From an uncultured Garciella sp. (GTDB lineage: Bacteria; Bacillota; Clostridia; Eubacteriales; Garciellaceae), in contig USMD01000093.1 of assembly GCA_900555725.1 (NCBI GenBank), forward strand, positions 1-7,283: 7,283 nt of DNA, in the 5' to 3' direction. Each line of letters begins with the position of its first letter. Position 1 is the first letter of the stretch. This document shows positions 6,217 through 7,283 of the stretch, one piece after another. The notes beneath the pieces were generated by a model. That model was not told the DNA's origin. It saw only the letters and a list, made by a program, of their open reading frames with translations, and did not search any database. A program made the position numbers and the translations under genes.

Positions 6217-7179
6217 TTATAGTTCTCCTCTTTTAATTTTTAAATCTTCCGCAATTTTATCTAACTTTCGCAATCTATGATTAATACCAGATTTTCCTAC
6301 TGGTGGATCTAACATTTCCCCTAATTCCCTTAGGGTAGCATCTTGGTAATTAAGACGCAATTCAGCAACTTCCCTTAGTCCTTGGGGCAACTTATGAAAT
6401 CCAATGTTTTTTTGAATATATTCTATGTTTTCAATATGCCTTATGGCGGCATCTACTGTTTTACTTAAATTGGCGGTCTCACAATTTACAATACGATTTA
6501 CGTTGTTGCGCATTTCCTTATAAATCCTTATATTTTCTAAATCCAACAACGCATTATAAGCCTGTACAATGTTTAGAAGGGTGACAATCTGATCCCCTTC
6601 TTTTAAATATATCACATAACTATTTTTCCGCTGTACAATTTTTGATGATAATTGATAGCTATTAATAAGCTTGCATAGATCTTTCGCATGTTTTTCATTA
6701 TAGACTACAAACTCTAAGTGATAAGTCTTTTCAGGATCAGAAATGGACCCGCCCCCTAGAAATGCTCCTCTAATATAGGCTCTCCTACAACATTCCTTTT
6801 CAATTAATTGAAAGGGAATTCCAGGATTTATCACTCTTCTATTCTTTTCATCCTTTTCTATAATCCCTGCCCTTTCTAAAATATCTTCAGCACCGATTTT
6901 ATAGGAAACACGAATGGCATAGATATTATTTTTTTTTAGTTGACGGTTTTTTCTCACCATCACTTCAGTTTGGATCTGAAACTTTATCTTTAATAAACTA
7001 AATATTCTTCGGGCTATGGCAGCATTTTCTGTGGTAATTTTAAATCCTATATGCTTTTGTCCTTCTAAAAAAATAGAACCACTCATATGAATTAAAGCTG
7101 ACAATTCTGCTAAAGCACAACAATCTTTCTTTATGGAAATTCTCGAGATCTCATTTTTTGCTTTTACTGAAAATGTCAT
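6217..7179 (-). CDS. whiA: DNA-binding protein WhiA (LAGLIDADG-like plus HTH)
   Basis: A 320-residue member of the WhiA/YvcL family. These proteins are needed for sporulation septation in Streptomyces and affect cell division and chromosome segregation in Bacillus. It begins MTFSVKAKNEISRI, typical of the family. The first two thirds correspond to the two LAGLIDADG homing-endonuclease-like units, seen best in RRAYIRGAFLGGGSISDP (about 132-149) followed by the strand YHLEFVVYN. WhiA proteins use this fold without known nuclease activity. The C-terminal helix-turn-helix covers about 265-315, with LREVAELRLNYQDATLRELG and PPVGKSGINHRLRKL. The start ATG at 7179 has an AAAGGGTG site (7188-7195) eight bases upstream. 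The length is normal. It is the first gene of the visible operon with dnaE. The rapZ and yvcK genes that often precede whiA in Firmicutes would lie beyond the contig end. Codons 81-84 contain a run of nine A. Confidence 0.96.
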   Translation of the reverse strand: MTFSVKAKNEISRISIKKDCCALAELSALIHMSGSIFLEGQKHIGFKITTENAAIARRIFSLLKIKFQIQTEVMVRKNRQLKKNNIYAIRVSYKIGAEDILERAGIIEKDEKNRRVINPGIPFQLIEKECCRRAYIRGAFLGGGSISDPEKTYHLEFVVYNEKHAKDLCKLINSYQLSSKIVQRKNSYVIYLKEGDQIVTLLNIVQAYNALLDLENIRIYKEMRNNVNRIVNCETANLSKTVDAAIRHIENIEYIQKNIGFHKLPQGLREVAELRLNYQDATLRELGEMLDPPVGKSGINHRLRKLDKIAEDLKIKRGEL

Positions 7180-7245
7180 ATTACCAACACCCTTTCTTCA
7201 TATTTATATTGTATACTATCTTCCTTATAAAGCAAAGTGCTATCC
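7180..7245 (-). other. Non-coding leader upstream of whiA, cut by contig end
   Basis: These 66 bases hold the AAAGGGTG ribosome binding site (7188-7195). Upstream is AT-rich sequence with TACAAT and TATAAA-like stretches that could be part of a -10 region. No -35 box matching more than 3 of 6 positions stands at the right distance. A promoter here is possible but not shown, and the contig ends before any upstream gene is reached. Confidence 0.4.
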
Positions 7246-7283
7246 CTGTCTCTTATACACATCTCCGAGCCCACGAGACAGGC
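7246..7283 (-). other. Residual Nextera read-2 adapter, inverted (artefact)
   Basis: Positions 7246-7279 are the reverse complement of the same 34-base adapter found at the left end, with the mosaic end at 7246-7264. The last four bases, AGGC, lie where an i7 index would begin. This is library DNA, and biological sequence stops at about 7245. Confidence 0.97.

Noticed and set aside
6217..7179. A homing endonuclease, from the LAGLIDADG-like region
   Set aside because: The full-length match to WhiA, including the C-terminal helix-turn-helix and chromosomal context, explains it. WhiA is not known to cut DNA.
1..7283. A transposon or linear element bounded by 35-bp terminal inverted repeats
   Set aside because: The repeats are exact Nextera adapter sequence with the engineered Tn5 mosaic end, there is no transposase, and the cargo is core chromosomal genes.

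Overview
The window reads as one short draft-assembly contig. Both ends carry uncut Illumina Nextera (Tn5) read-2 adapter (2-35 and, inverted, 7246-7279), so the biological DNA is about 36-7245. The DNA is AT-rich. Strong AGGAGG-type ribosome binding sites, sigma-A-like promoter boxes, a clostridial WhiA, and a pyruvate kinase with the extra C-terminal PEP-utiliser domain all point to a low-GC Firmicute, most likely a member of the Clostridia. Genus cannot be set from the sequence alone.

Layout, left to right. A 5'-truncated gene on the + strand (38-547) encodes the C-terminal part of a TolB/PD40-type beta-propeller protein. It converges on pyk, and the two share a perfect 50-bp palindrome (534-583) that contains both stop codons and should act as a two-way terminator. 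All remaining genes are on the - strand. In transcription order they are whiA (7179-6217), dnaE (6193-2726), a 64-residue small protein (2621-2427) and pyk (2325-577). whiA and dnaE are 23 bp apart and look co-transcribed. A good sigma-A-like promoter (2655-2683) sits between dnaE and the small gene, so the small gene and pyk can be expressed separately from the replication gene.

The genes are core functions: WhiA (DNA-binding protein linked to cell division), DnaE (DNA polymerase III alpha subunit) and pyruvate kinase (last step of glycolysis). The order is a variant of a common Firmicute arrangement. Here neither an HPr gene between whiA and dnaE nor pfkA in front of pyk is present. I found no CRISPR array, tRNA, rRNA, insertion sequence, defence or secretion system. 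There is no gene-free stretch over 300 bp. I do not see a new system here. The points most worth checking are the adapter ends, the palindromic shared terminator, the small protein between dnaE and pyk, and the intact metal-site residues in the DnaE PHP domain.
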